A DNA stretch of 64,000 bases from NCBI RefSeq assembly GCF_027571385.1, contig NZ_CP085636.1, positions 4,034,001 through 4,098,000 of the forward strand, read 5' to 3'. Shown here in pieces: positions 26,616 to 35,012 of the stretch. The position numbers were made by a program, and so were the translations under genes. Every line of letters begins with the position of its first letter. The stretch's first letter is position 1. The notes beneath the pieces are model-generated. The model saw only the letters and a program-made list of their open reading frames with translations. It did no database searches and had not been told where the DNA came from. The stretch comes from Shewanella sp. MTB7. GTDB lineage: Bacteria > Pseudomonadota > Gammaproteobacteria > Enterobacterales > Shewanellaceae.

Positions 26616-26969
26616 TTATTTATCCCCTTGGATCTCTTTTTGTAGATCTTTAAGTGCGTCTAAAATCGTCATAAATTTCATTCCAAACGGGGTCACTTTG
26701 TACTCGACTCGCGGTGGGATCTCCGGGAAAGAGCATTTCTCTAAAATCCCAAACTCAAGGTTTCGCTTCAAGCATTGATTAAGTACTTTTGTGGTTAAGC
26801 CATCGACACTGCGCACCATCTCACCAGGTCGATTAATGTCGAGCGCGAGTAGTTCATATACGGTCAGAGACCATTTACAGCCCACTATTGTTTCTACCAT
26901 ACGCGCACTGTCACTGGGTCCGACTACTCGTTGTTGAAAATTAGCAATTTCTTTCTCTTTTAAAGTCAT
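26616..26969 (-). CDS. HxlR-family winged-helix transcriptional regulator
   Basis: A 117-residue winged-helix protein with the family pattern GCKWSLTVYELLALDINRPGEMVRSVDGLTTKVLNQCLKRN, then the wing ILEKCSFPEIPPRVEYKVTPFG. It keeps a conserved Cys near the N-terminal side (GCKW), the position used in redox- or aldehyde-sensing HxlR members such as YodB/HypR. Divergent from, and probably controlling, the SDR gene at 27106, with inverted repeats in the shared gap. Confidence 0.9.
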   Translation of the reverse strand: MTLKEKEIANFQQRVVGPSDSARMVETIVGCKWSLTVYELLALDINRPGEMVRSVDGLTTKVLNQCLKRNLEFGILEKCSFPEIPPRVEYKVTPFGMKFMTILDALKDLQKEIQGDK

Positions 26970-26975
26970 AAAGAT

Positions 26976-27013
26976 GTACCAAAAAGTACCTAGTAAACCA
27001 AATAGTGCTTACT
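26976..27013. promoter_or_regulatory. Candidate HxlR operators in the divergent intergenic gap
   Basis: Two overlapping symmetric motifs sit just before the HxlR start: GTACcaaaaaGTAC at 26976-26989, and AGTAA-N12-TTACT at 26992-27013. HxlR regulators commonly bind TACT/AGTA-type inverted repeats near their own promoters. Assigning them to this regulator is inference. Confidence 0.4.
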
Positions 27014-27105
27014 TTTATTGTCTATCGATGAGTCTTAAGGTTATCACATCAAACGGCAATTTATGTCGATGCCAGAGTATTCACATTATTAAGATAAGGT
27101 TAATT

Positions 27106-27879
27106 ATGACTTTTACACATACAGGTTTAGCACTCATTATCGGTGGCTCTAGTGGAATGGGCTTAGCAACAGCCAAGCAATTGATCAACGCCAATATAGA
27201 GGTAGTGATTATCGGTAATAACACTACCAAACTTGAAAAAGCTGTCATTGAGTTGAACCAGTTAAATAGGGCGAAAGCATCCGGTATCCAAGCCGATCTA
27301 TATCAATCAAGCCATGTGCAACGCATTCTTGAATTTATTGAACGAGATTCGACCCACATAAGCTACTTGGTTAATGCTGCTGGGTACTTCAAACCTAAAC
27401 CATTTATTGAACACACTGAAAGTGATTATGAGATCTATATGGGATTAAATAAAGCCAGCTTTGTCATCTCTCAAGCCGCTGCCAAGAATATGATCAACAA
27501 CGGTGGAGGCAATATCGTTAACATAGGCTCCATGTGGGCAAAACAAGCCATAAAAGCGACCCCCTCATCAGCATACTCGATGGCGAAGGCGGGACTTCAT
27601 GCCTTGACCCAGCATATGGCCATGGAACTTGCTGATTTTAATATCAGAGTCAATGCTGTCTCACCGTCAGTAGTCAAAACGCCCATCTATGAGGCCTTTA
27701 TCGACCCGGATCAGATGGATGATGCATTAGCCAGTTTCAACGGGTTTCATCCCATAGGCAGAATTGGCACTCCGACCGACATCGCCAACAGCATCAACTT
27801 CCTGCTCAGTGATGAAAGCAGTTGGATCACAGGGGTAATATTGGACATAGATGGCGGCGTCATGGCTGGACGCAATTAA
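27106..27879 (+). CDS. Short-chain dehydrogenase/reductase (SDR)
   Basis: A classical SDR of 257 residues using NAD(P)H. The glycine-rich motif GGSSGMGLAT is near residue 12, NAAG near 85, catalytic Ser in GSMW near 142, and the YSMAK motif (YxxxK) near 156; the C-terminus ends with the usual SSWITGVILDIDGG. The substrate is not evident. AAGGT precedes ATG 27106; the longer frame to 26974 overlaps the regulator region and is not needed. Divergent HxlR gene upstream. Confidence 0.88.
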   Translation: MTFTHTGLALIIGGSSGMGLATAKQLINANIEVVIIGNNTTKLEKAVIELNQLNRAKASGIQADLYQSSHVQRILEFIERDSTHISYLVNAAGYFKPKPFIEHTESDYEIYMGLNKASFVISQAAAKNMINNGGGNIVNIGSMWAKQAIKATPSSAYSMAKAGLHALTQHMAMELADFNIRVNAVSPSVVKTPIYEAFIDPDQMDDALASFNGFHPIGRIGTPTDIANSINFLLSDESSWITGVILDIDGGVMAGRN

Positions 27880-27933
27880 CTTTATTTATATGGAGATAAT
27901 AGAACGCTAGAAAGAGTGTTAACCCCATCATAT

Positions 27934-27973
27934 AAGTCAATACAGCAACTTCATTTAGTTGCTGTATTGACTT
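27934..27973. other. Perfect 17-bp-stem hairpin after the SDR gene
   Basis: AAGTCAATACAGCAACT and its complement, 6-base loop TCATTT. No T-run follows on the plus strand, so transcription stop is possible but not of the standard type. It fills part of the 246-base gap before the pseudouridine synthase gene. Confidence 0.6.
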
Positions 27974-28125
27974 GCAAGGAAGTCCAAACAATTGCACCAA
28001 TCCGCCGAGAATTGAGCTCGCACAAAGCCTTCTAAAAAAGCATCTTCACGTTGTTGAGGTATACAACAAGAAATAGTGTAAACTTGCCCCCCTATCAAAT
28101 ACCGCCAGAATATTTTAATCTGTCT

Positions 28126-28998
28126 ATGAGCCAAACACTTTCTCACCATAAAATTGAATGCCACGTCACGGTTACCTCAAGTGAGGACAATGCCGCTTCG
28201 CTACTTTCCAATGAAAGTCAGTTATCTAAGCAACTGATCAAGCAGGCCATGACAAAAGGGGCTGTTTGGCACACTCGTGGGCAAAGTACATCACGTCTTA
28301 GGCGCGGCAAGAAATCGCTTAAAATTGGCGATGAATTACACCTCTATTACAATCAAGAAGTACTTGAACATCAAGTCGATGACGCTGAGTTGATCGCCGA
28401 TTTGGATCAATACAGTTTGTGGTACAAACCTTATGGCATGCTATGTCAGGGCTCGAAATGGGGCGATCACACCACCATCAATCGCTATGCAGAAACCCGC
28501 CTCACTCCGGACAGACCCGCTTTTATCATTCACCGTTTAGACAGAGCTGCAACAGGACTTGTGCTGATCGGACACAGTAAAGGAATGACAGCAGCATTAG
28601 CGAAACTGTTCGAAGTCAGAGCATTAGATAAATATTATCAAGTGATTGTTGAAGGCAACTTTGCAACTCTAGCTCCTGATAACGAGTCTAATCAATCAGT
28701 GACTATCGCAACCGATGTAGATGGCAAGTCAGCGTATTCACATGCAAAGCTTATTCGCTATGACGCCGAGCAAAACCGCTCATTAGTGCAAGTGAAAATA
28801 GAGTCAGGCCGTAAGCACCAGATCCGTATCCATATGGCTTCTATCGGCTACCCGGTTGTCGGCGACAGGCTACATGGCACAGCGCAAGAGTCAGAGATAA
28901 ATCTGCAGCTCACCTCCTGTTACCTTAAATTCCCTTGTCCGATAACGGGTGAAATTAAAGAGTTTGAACTGCCAGAGCAATTACGACCTAAATTGTGA
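28126..28998 (+). CDS. RluA-family RNA pseudouridine synthase
   Basis: A 290-residue enzyme that isomerises uridine to pseudouridine in rRNA or tRNA. The catalytic Asp lies in IHRLDRAATGLVLIG (near residue 145), followed by LDKYYQVIVEG and VQVKIESGRKHQIRIHMASIGYPVVGD, all RluA-family landmarks. The N-terminal part (ISKQ... TRGQSTSRLRRGKKSLKIGDELHLYY) is an S4-like RNA-binding region. It resembles RluA/RluC-type enzymes, but the target uridine cannot be told from sequence. The Shine-Dalgarno sequence before ATG 28126 is weak; earlier in-frame starts exist back to 28051. Confidence 0.88.
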   Translation: MSQTLSHHKIECHVTVTSSEDNAASLLSNESQLSKQLIKQAMTKGAVWHTRGQSTSRLRRGKKSLKIGDELHLYYNQEVLEHQVDDAELIADLDQYSLWYKPYGMLCQGSKWGDHTTINRYAETRLTPDRPAFIIHRLDRAATGLVLIGHSKGMTAALAKLFEVRALDKYYQVIVEGNFATLAPDNESNQSVTIATDVDGKSAYSHAKLIRYDAEQNRSLVQVKIESGRKHQIRIHMASIGYPVVGDRLHGTAQESEINLQLTSCYLKFPCPITGEIKEFELPEQLRPKL

Positions 28999-29028
28999 TT
29001 ACTGGAGTAAACCTAAACGCTTCATACA

Positions 29029-29054
29029 CAAACGCCTTCATCTGAAGGCGTTTG
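29029..29054. terminator. Bidirectional hairpin between the pseudouridine synthase and iclR genes
   Basis: Perfect 12-bp arms CAAACGCCTTCA and TGAAGGCGTTTG around a TC centre, in the 83-base gap between convergent genes. Confidence 0.75.
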
Positions 29055-29081
29055 CAATCTCATCATAATATCGTCGAATCG

Positions 29082-29891
29082 TTAAACTGAAACTGGCCAA
29101 CTCTCAGCTTCTATGGCTGCTAAAGCTCTAGCTGCACGTTGCAGTGCTGGTAAAAAATGCAGTGCACTTTCAGGCTTTAAACGCATAATGGGTGCTTGTA
29201 TTGCTAAACCTAAATTAGAGCGGCCCGAAGGCGTCGGAACCAGTACAGCAACACATAATAACCCAGGTAAAAATTCTTCATTGTCGATGGCGTAACCTGC
29301 ATGTTTTACGTTGTCAATCTCAGCTTCCAACGCATTGATATCGACAATGGTTTTCTCTGTGTATTGGGTCAATGTCGCGTGTGCCAATAATCTTTTTCGC
29401 TGAGAGGGACTCATCTCAGACAAAAACAGTTTGCCGCTCGCTGAGCAATGAACAGGCACTCTGGAACCTGAATGTAGATAGAACCTCAGTGGAGCAGCGG
29501 TTTCAATCCTGTCGAGGTAAACGATTTCACCACCAGACAGAGCGGTGATATTACAACTCTCGCCGACATCATCGACAAGCTGACGCAAAACAGCTCGTCT
29601 TGCACTGTGGGTGGTATTATTCAACAATAGTTGCTCTGCCAGTCGGCGAAGTCTGCCGCCAGTACTGTAATGACGTTCATCGCCATCACGTTGAATAATG
29701 CCAGCAGCTTCAAGTTGTTGCAGCATTCTATGTACAGTGGGTTTAGGCAATCCGGTCTCTTCGACTAACCCCTGTAACGAAAAAAACTCATCTCTTTGCG
29801 CAATAACTTCAAGCAATGAAAAAAGACGCAGCGTCGGCGTATCGCCATTGACTCGAACAGCGTTAGGTTGATCACTTTGAGAGTCTTTCAT
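29082..29891 (-). CDS. IclR-family regulator, probable regulator of the taurine cluster
   Basis: A 269-residue IclR-type repressor/activator: N-terminal winged helix (TLRLFSLLEVIAQRDEFFSLQGLVEETGLPKPTVHRML) and a C-terminal effector-binding domain (GSRVPVHCSASGKLFLS, then GYAIDNEEFLPGLLCVAVLV). The domain order and length are standard. It is divergent from pta and lies at the left edge of the sulfonate genes, so it probably senses the sulfonate or an intermediate. Many taurine clusters instead use TauR (MocR/GntR type), which is absent here. GGGGA before ATG 29891 gives a ribosome site. Confidence 0.85.
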   Translation of the reverse strand: MKDSQSDQPNAVRVNGDTPTLRLFSLLEVIAQRDEFFSLQGLVEETGLPKPTVHRMLQQLEAAGIIQRDGDERHYSTGGRLRRLAEQLLLNNTTHSARRAVLRQLVDDVGESCNITALSGGEIVYLDRIETAAPLRFYLHSGSRVPVHCSASGKLFLSEMSPSQRKRLLAHATLTQYTEKTIVDINALEAEIDNVKHAGYAIDNEEFLPGLLCVAVLVPTPSGRSNLGLAIQAPIMRLKPESALHFLPALQRAARALAAIEAESWPVSV

Positions 29892-30133
29892 ATATCCCCA
29901 TTATTATTTGTCACAGATGAGAGCCTTAGATTATAACGATTTTTTTTAAGAATTCATTGACGTTAATGACATATAACGCATATTATCACAAATAAATTAC
30001 AATTATTGGAACTTTACGTCTCGTTTATTTAAAGCGTCAATTGTATTTGATATCTTATGCAAAAACACTAAGTGCCTATTTTAAAATAAGTTCAGAGAAA
30101 GGATTGCCATCTCACCGCAACCACAAGAAGAAA

Positions 30134-31195
30134 ATGAATATGAAAGTGATCAGCCGAATAATAGAGCAAGCACGTCAATCTCCACGCACCATCGTCCTAT
30201 GCGAGAGTGATGATCTGCGCATTGTTCAAGCCGCCTTACGCGCCACTCAAGAAGGGATCGCTAACATTATCCTAGTGGGTCAACTCACTAAAATTATTGA
30301 GCTTATTAATGATGATAAGGCCATTAACGTACTCGATAAAATCGCCATCATCGATCCAGAATACTCTTCGCTTGTGGATGATTTTAGTCAGGTATTATGG
30401 GAAAAAAGAAAACATAAAGGCATGACTTTAGAGGCGGCAATACAGGAAGTTAACAAGCCCCTTTGTTTCGCAAATCTATTAGTGGATCTTGGCTATGCAC
30501 ATGGATCTGTTGCCGGTGCCGTCAATAACACCGCCGATGTGGTCCGCAGTGCGATTCAAGTGATTGGTGTCAGCCCTGAAGCTAAGCTGGTTTCGAGCTT
30601 TTTCCTGATGATCATGTGCCAGCCATTTCATCAACTCAAAGGTGGCATGATCTTTTCAGATTGTGGTTTGGTTATCGAGCCAAGCGCAGAGGAGTTGGCA
30701 AATATCGCCATTGCTGCAGCCCATAATGCTCAAGCCCTGCTTGGTGAAGAGCCCAAAGTAGCCATGCTTTCATTCTCGACCAATGGCAGTGCTAAACACT
30801 CGGCTGTCGACAAGGTGGTTCATGCCTCAAATTTAATCAAAGCCGCAATGCCTGACTTAGCCATCGATGCAGATGTTCAACTCGATGCGGCGATTGTCGC
30901 CGATATAGCTGAGAAAAAAGGACCTAACTCTAAAGTAAAAGGTCAATCCAATGTGCTTATTTTTCCTAACTTAGAGGCGGGAAATATCGGCTATAAACTG
31001 GCAGAAAGAATGGCTCAGGCCACGGCTATTGGCCCTTTACTTCAAGGGTTAGCAAAACCTGCCAATGATCTCTCTCGGGGTTGCAACGCCAACGACATCT
31101 TTTTAGTCATCGCTGTGACAGTGGTTCAATCTCAAGCATTGGACAATACAAGCCTAGAGCAAAACAATCAGCTCACTCCTATACCTGAGCGATGA
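30134..31195 (+). CDS. pta: Phosphate acetyltransferase of the sulfoacetaldehyde pathway
   Basis: Converts the acetyl phosphate made by Xsc and CoA into acetyl-CoA. A 353-residue single-domain PTA/PTB enzyme, without the long N-terminal domains of the E. coli housekeeping Pta, as found in taurine clusters. Recognisable parts are VLCESDDLRIVQAAL near the start, AGAVNNTADVVRSAIQVIG in the middle, and NVLIFPNLEAGNIGYKLAERMAQATAIGPLLQGLAKPANDLSRGC near the end. ATG 30134 has AAGAAG just upstream; ATG 30140 is an alternative. No ackA is present. tauE follows after 15 bases, so the two are surely one operon. Confidence 0.9.
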   Translation: MNMKVISRIIEQARQSPRTIVLCESDDLRIVQAALRATQEGIANIILVGQLTKIIELINDDKAINVLDKIAIIDPEYSSLVDDFSQVLWEKRKHKGMTLEAAIQEVNKPLCFANLLVDLGYAHGSVAGAVNNTADVVRSAIQVIGVSPEAKLVSSFFLMIMCQPFHQLKGGMIFSDCGLVIEPSAEELANIAIAAAHNAQALLGEEPKVAMLSFSTNGSAKHSAVDKVVHASNLIKAAMPDLAIDADVQLDAAIVADIAEKKGPNSKVKGQSNVLIFPNLEAGNIGYKLAERMAQATAIGPLLQGLAKPANDLSRGCNANDIFLVIAVTVVQSQALDNTSLEQNNQLTPIPER

Positions 31196-31210
31196 ATCAC
31201 AGAGCGCACT

Positions 31211-31972
31211 ATGACAAGCATCCTCATTTTACTGTTACTGATCATCGTGATCGGCACCTATTTTCAAACCTCGACAGGTTTTGGCCTCGGGATCATAGTC
31301 ACTGGCGCGGCAACCGCATTAGGGCTTGCCGACCTTAGCTTTATCGCCGCGGTGGTCAGCTTGATAACATTAGTCAATTGCGCCTTCTCTCTGCCTGGCA
31401 GTATTAAGCAACTCGATTGGCGCGCAGTCTACGTGACAGGGATCGCCGTTATTCCAGGGGTCATTATCGGGGTGGTAATACTCACTTACTTAAGTGATTT
31501 CGCAACTCATGTTTTACAGCTACTTCTAGGGCTAATGATCATCATCAGTGGCATAAGTTCTATTCTCGGCACAAAAAATAGCGAGCTAAAAACACGCAGC
31601 AATGATGCCAGCTTCTTTATCAGTGGTCTTGCCTCTGGTTTTACCGGTGGTTTATTTGGTATGGCTGGCCCGCCACTGGTATTTCATTTTTATCGCCAAC
31701 CCTTTCCAATGATGACAATTCGCAACATGCTACTGCTGTTGTTCGCCTGCACTTCTGCCACCCGTAGCGGTTTCCTCGCTTACCAAGGTCTGCTTACCTC
31801 AGAGGTATTAATGCTATCCGCATTGGCTCTGCCTTTAGTATCGGCAACCACCTTACTGGCTCGACGTTATCCTCCGCCATTAAGCGCCGATGCGATGCGT
31901 TATCTAGTATTTGCGCTTTTAATGTTACTTGGAGGGTACCTATCAATCTCAGCAGTATTCGATTTGCTATAA
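31211..31972 (+). CDS. tauE: TauE/SafE-family sulfite/sulfonate exporter
   Basis: An inner-membrane protein of the TSUP (COG0730) family, 253 residues with about eight hydrophobic segments. The halves each carry the family's glycine/proline-rich pattern: TSTGFGLGIIVTGAATALG at the start, and SGLASGFTGGLFGMAGPPLVFHF in the middle. Known relatives export sulfite or sulfoacetate during sulfonate degradation. It lies 15 bases after pta, which makes sulfite export from Xsc the likely job. A second exporter of another family (tauZ) occurs downstream of xsc. It converges with the VWA-protein gene, 15 bases apart. Confidence 0.85.
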   Translation: MTSILILLLLIIVIGTYFQTSTGFGLGIIVTGAATALGLADLSFIAAVVSLITLVNCAFSLPGSIKQLDWRAVYVTGIAVIPGVIIGVVILTYLSDFATHVLQLLLGLMIIISGISSILGTKNSELKTRSNDASFFISGLASGFTGGLFGMAGPPLVFHFYRQPFPMMTIRNMLLLLFACTSATRSGFLAYQGLLTSEVLMLSALALPLVSATTLLARRYPPPLSADAMRYLVFALLMLLGGYLSISAVFDLL

Positions 31973-31987
31973 CGAGCTCAATTACTG

Positions 31988-33742
31988 TCATCGCTTAGTT
32001 TTAGTGATCGCCTCTATCAGCCTATTAAACAATGCAACATCAAGTTCTTGCTCAAGATCGATAGCGAGGTTGTTTGGATAATAAGCGCTCAGATCAATAC
32101 CCACCCCCAAACCTATCACCTCAACCCCTAACCCTTGTTGAGCCGATACGACATCCTTGAGGTGATTATCAAGATAAAAAGGAGTATTGGCCTGATTGGT
32201 TGCTGTATCCATAGGGCTACCATCAGAGATAACTACCAAAATTTTTCTACTTGCTTCTTGAGCCAAGAGCCGTTGACTTGCCCATTGCACCGCTTCGCCA
32301 TCTATTCCTTCACGAAAGAGATCCAGTTTTAGCATGGACGCTAACCCAAGCCGCGCCCGTCGCCAGCTTTGATCACAATGTTTAAATATCAAATGCGACA
32401 CCGGATTCAAGCGACCGGGATTGGGTGGGCAAGCCTGCCTGCGCCACTGTTTAAGCGCCTGTCCGCCATTCCAAGCCCCTGTTGTAAATCCCAGTACTTC
32501 GGTCGCAACACCAGCCATATCTAATGCGCGCACTAGAATATCCAGCATGAGTGCGATCTGATTGACATGGGTCTTCATGGAACCTGAACAATCGATTAGT
32601 AAATTGACATGACAATCAATAACAGGTGTGAGATGAGGCTGATAGAATAGATCGGTTTCACTCGGAGAACTGATTAATAGAGGTAAACGTCCTCCATCGA
32701 TATAACCCTCATCTTTGGATGATTGCCAACCATTGATTTCAGGACGACTTAACTTTATCGAGAACTGACGTGCTAGCCGACTTAGATTAATCCTTTGCTG
32801 CAAAACAAGTTTATCTAAATGATGTCGATATTCTTGTAACAATTCAGCGCGAACCAAATTTGCAGGAAAGATAACTTTATCAAACTGTGTAGTGAAGACT
32901 TTATAGATCTGTTTCCCCTCAACAAGCCCAGCACTAAGCTTGGTAGCCGCCTTTGCCATCCCTCCTCCATCAGCACTTACCACATCGAGCAGTATGGTAA
33001 AACCTTTGACTGCTTCCCCTCTATTCGCGACTTGTTCATCGGGAGGTAAAACACTCTCTTCAGCAGCTATCATATCCTCGATAATGACGGCAAGTTGGAG
33101 CGCATAATCCCCATAGCGGCTTTGCGCTTGCCTGTGGCGACGCAGACCTGATAACAGAACTCCTATAACAGGTGCCAGAGCCGCTCGCGTGTGCTCAATT
33201 AGGCTTTCTGTTTCAGGTAACACCGCTGTTGCCATCAATCTTGCCCGTGTCACTTGAGCTAAGGTGTAGAGTAAAATCCCAACGGCTGTATCGGTTAGCC
33301 CTGAGTGATAAAAAGTCCGAGACCAGTGAGTAAATAAATCATCGATATTCATTCTCATCCCCGGCCACTGCTGTGGCAGCAAGCTTTCGACTCTCAGTTG
33401 CTCCAACACCTCAAACACCAATGCCGCTATTTGAGTGACGGGTTTTCGGCTTTGATGCAACTCGAGATCGGAATAGAGAAGTCGCAATGACAAGGCATCA
33501 ATGCGGCCTCTATGATTGGAGTCGATTGCAGAGTATGCCGACCCCACTTGCTCCTTTTTTTGATCCGAATGTTGGCAATAAGCTTGCAGATGAGGGGCAT
33601 AAAATGGCATGACTTGCGTGTCCTGATACAGCTTACCATCGCGATAAATGAAACGCTGTGCACCCCCAACTTGTTCAACAAGCTTACTGTTAAATGTATT
33701 TAGCAAAGAGGTGGCTACCCCATCTGATTTTTTATCTGGCAT
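31988..33742 (-). CDS. CobT-like VWA-domain protein in the taurine cluster
   Basis: A 584-residue protein resembling the CobT subunit of aerobic cobaltochelatase: a long, mostly helical N-terminal region and a C-terminal von Willebrand factor A domain (about residues 370-580). The MIDAS motif DxSxS is intact (LIDCSGSMKTH), with further metal-site residues in VVISDGSPMDTA. SPSETDLFYQPHLTPVIDC precedes the VWA. CobS/CobT pairs and other MoxR/VWA pairs (CbbQ/CbbO, NorQ/NorD) remodel or load metal into a target enzyme. CobN, the large chelatase subunit, is not in the window, and this pair is embedded between tauE and xsc, so cobalamin synthesis is not the obvious role. Its partner starts 32 bases upstream. 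Confidence 0.82.
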   Translation of the reverse strand: MPDKKSDGVATSLLNTFNSKLVEQVGGAQRFIYRDGKLYQDTQVMPFYAPHLQAYCQHSDQKKEQVGSAYSAIDSNHRGRIDALSLRLLYSDLELHQSRKPVTQIAALVFEVLEQLRVESLLPQQWPGMRMNIDDLFTHWSRTFYHSGLTDTAVGILLYTLAQVTRARLMATAVLPETESLIEHTRAALAPVIGVLLSGLRRHRQAQSRYGDYALQLAVIIEDMIAAEESVLPPDEQVANRGEAVKGFTILLDVVSADGGGMAKAATKLSAGLVEGKQIYKVFTTQFDKVIFPANLVRAELLQEYRHHLDKLVLQQRINLSRLARQFSIKLSRPEINGWQSSKDEGYIDGGRLPLLISSPSETDLFYQPHLTPVIDCHVNLLIDCSGSMKTHVNQIALMLDILVRALDMAGVATEVLGFTTGAWNGGQALKQWRRQACPPNPGRLNPVSHLIFKHCDQSWRRARLGLASMLKLDLFREGIDGEAVQWASQRLLAQEASRKILVVISDGSPMDTATNQANTPFYLDNHLKDVVSAQQGLGVEVIGLGVGIDLSAYYPNNLAIDLEQELDVALFNRLIEAITKTKR

Positions 33743-33774
33743 GTAAAATCACTCCATCAGCTTCATGATATTGC

Positions 33775-34746
33775 CTATTCAGTTAACATCAGTTCTTGTC
33801 CGAAACAGCGCTGAAAATATTCGGCAACCAGCTCTCTCTCCTGCTCGTCACATTTATTTAAAAATGAAAGCTTAAAAGCAAGACTGAGATCATCGAATAT
33901 CAAGGTGTTTTCAGCCCAAGTGATCACGGTTCGAGGCGACATTAACGTCGAGAGTTCTCCCGCAACAAAGCCTTTTCGCGTCAAGCTGGCTAATGACACC
34001 ATTGCATCCACTTTACTTCGATATTCACCCGTCAAATTAGTCACTTGATCTAACACCATACTGACCTCCTCTTCTTGAGGAAGGTAGTTGAGTGATGCCA
34101 AAATATTCCAGCGATCAATCTGGGCATGGTTCAGTACTTGAACGCCCCGATACATACCGGAAAAATCTCCCTGACCTATGGTATTCGCCGTGGCAAATAA
34201 GCGAAAATCAACATGGGGAGAGATCACTCTGTTCTTATCAAGTAAGGTCAGTTTTCCATCTCGCTCCAAAATACGTTGGATCACAAACATCACATCCGGC
34301 CGTCCTGCATCATATTCATCAAAAATAAGCGCAATGGGACGCTGAATAGACCAAGGTAAAATACCCTCTTGAAACTCCGTCACCTGCTTGCCCTCTTTGA
34401 TGACGATGGTGTCTTTACCCACCAGATCTAATCGACTAATATTGCCGTCTAAATTAACTCGTAAACAGGGCCAGTTCAGCCTAGCTGCAACTTGCTCTAT
34501 GTGAGTCGATTTACCCGTGCCGTGCATCCCTTGGAGCATCACACGCCGGTTATGTTCAAATCCAGCCAATATGGCCAGTGTCACCTCTTTGTTGAAGTGA
34601 TACCCCTTATCGATCTCAGGCACATAAACACCGGGTTCCCGAAAACCTGTGACGATTAAGTCTGAATCGATATTAAACACCTCACGTACGTTCACTTCTA
34701 CCTTATCCGCAGATTCAAAATGCTCGTTTACCCGTTCATTAGTCAT
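33775..34746 (-). CDS. CobS-like MoxR-family AAA+ ATPase in the taurine cluster
   Basis: A 323-residue AAA+ protein close to CobS of the aerobic cobaltochelatase. Walker A GMHGTGKSTHIEQVAARL (near residue 85), Walker B ALIFDEYDAGRPDVM (near 145), sensor 1 LFATANTIGQGDFSGMY, and a downstream Arg-rich region RWN... are visible. It would form a ring that works with the CobT-like VWA protein encoded next to it. ATG 34746 is preferred over 34764 for its weak upstream GGA. It is divergent from xsc across a 266-base regulatory gap. The target protein is not known; an enzyme of the taurine route is the inference from position. Confidence 0.87.
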   Translation of the reverse strand: MTNERVNEHFESADKVEVNVREVFNIDSDLIVTGFREPGVYVPEIDKGYHFNKEVTLAILAGFEHNRRVMLQGMHGTGKSTHIEQVAARLNWPCLRVNLDGNISRLDLVGKDTIVIKEGKQVTEFQEGILPWSIQRPIALIFDEYDAGRPDVMFVIQRILERDGKLTLLDKNRVISPHVDFRLFATANTIGQGDFSGMYRGVQVLNHAQIDRWNILASLNYLPQEEEVSMVLDQVTNLTGEYRSKVDAMVSLASLTRKGFVAGELSTLMSPRTVITWAENTLIFDDLSLAFKLSFLNKCDEQERELVAEYFQRCFGQELMLTE

Positions 34747-34904
34747 ATTTAGTCCACTCAACATTTTGTTTTAAAAACAGTTCCAATCCATATATTTAGA
34801 AAAGTCAGCTTAATAAACCAAGCTCAACCTCCCTTTGGTTTCCATGAAATTAACATGTAAATGCAGAAATCAGAACAAAAAGTACCATTTTTTATAATTA
34901 GTGT

Positions 34905-34967
34905 TTGACAGGATGTTTTATAGACAATAGTGTAGATAACGATCAATTAGTGGAACCTTTCATTCCA
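34905..34967 (+). promoter_or_regulatory. Candidate xsc promoter and IclR-type operator
   Basis: TTGACA at 34905-34910, a 17-base spacer and TAGTGT at 34928-34933 form a plausible sigma-70 promoter about 80 bases before the xsc start. Downstream of the likely start site lies TGGAA-CCTTTCA-TTCCA at 34951-34967, an inverted repeat resembling the IclR consensus (TGGAAAT-N-ATTTCCA). Its position would allow a repressor to block elongation. A related site occurs before tauX. The match is by eye. Confidence 0.5.
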
Positions 34968-35012
34968 TAAAACAATTTATTTGATAAGTATTCATTCAAG
35001 GAATTACTCGTT

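Noticed and set aside
27955..28164. A 69-residue minus-strand ORF before the pseudouridine synthase
   Set aside because: It overlaps the hairpin at 27934-27973 and the start of a well-supported gene, and resembles nothing.
30134..31195. Reading pta as the housekeeping phosphotransacetylase of an ack-pta operon
   Set aside because: It is the short single-domain type, lacks ackA next to it and is joined to tauE.
31988..34746. Reading the CobS/CobT-like pair as cobalamin biosynthesis genes
   Set aside because: No cobN or other cob gene is in the window and the pair is surrounded by sulfonate genes; name kept as 'like' only.
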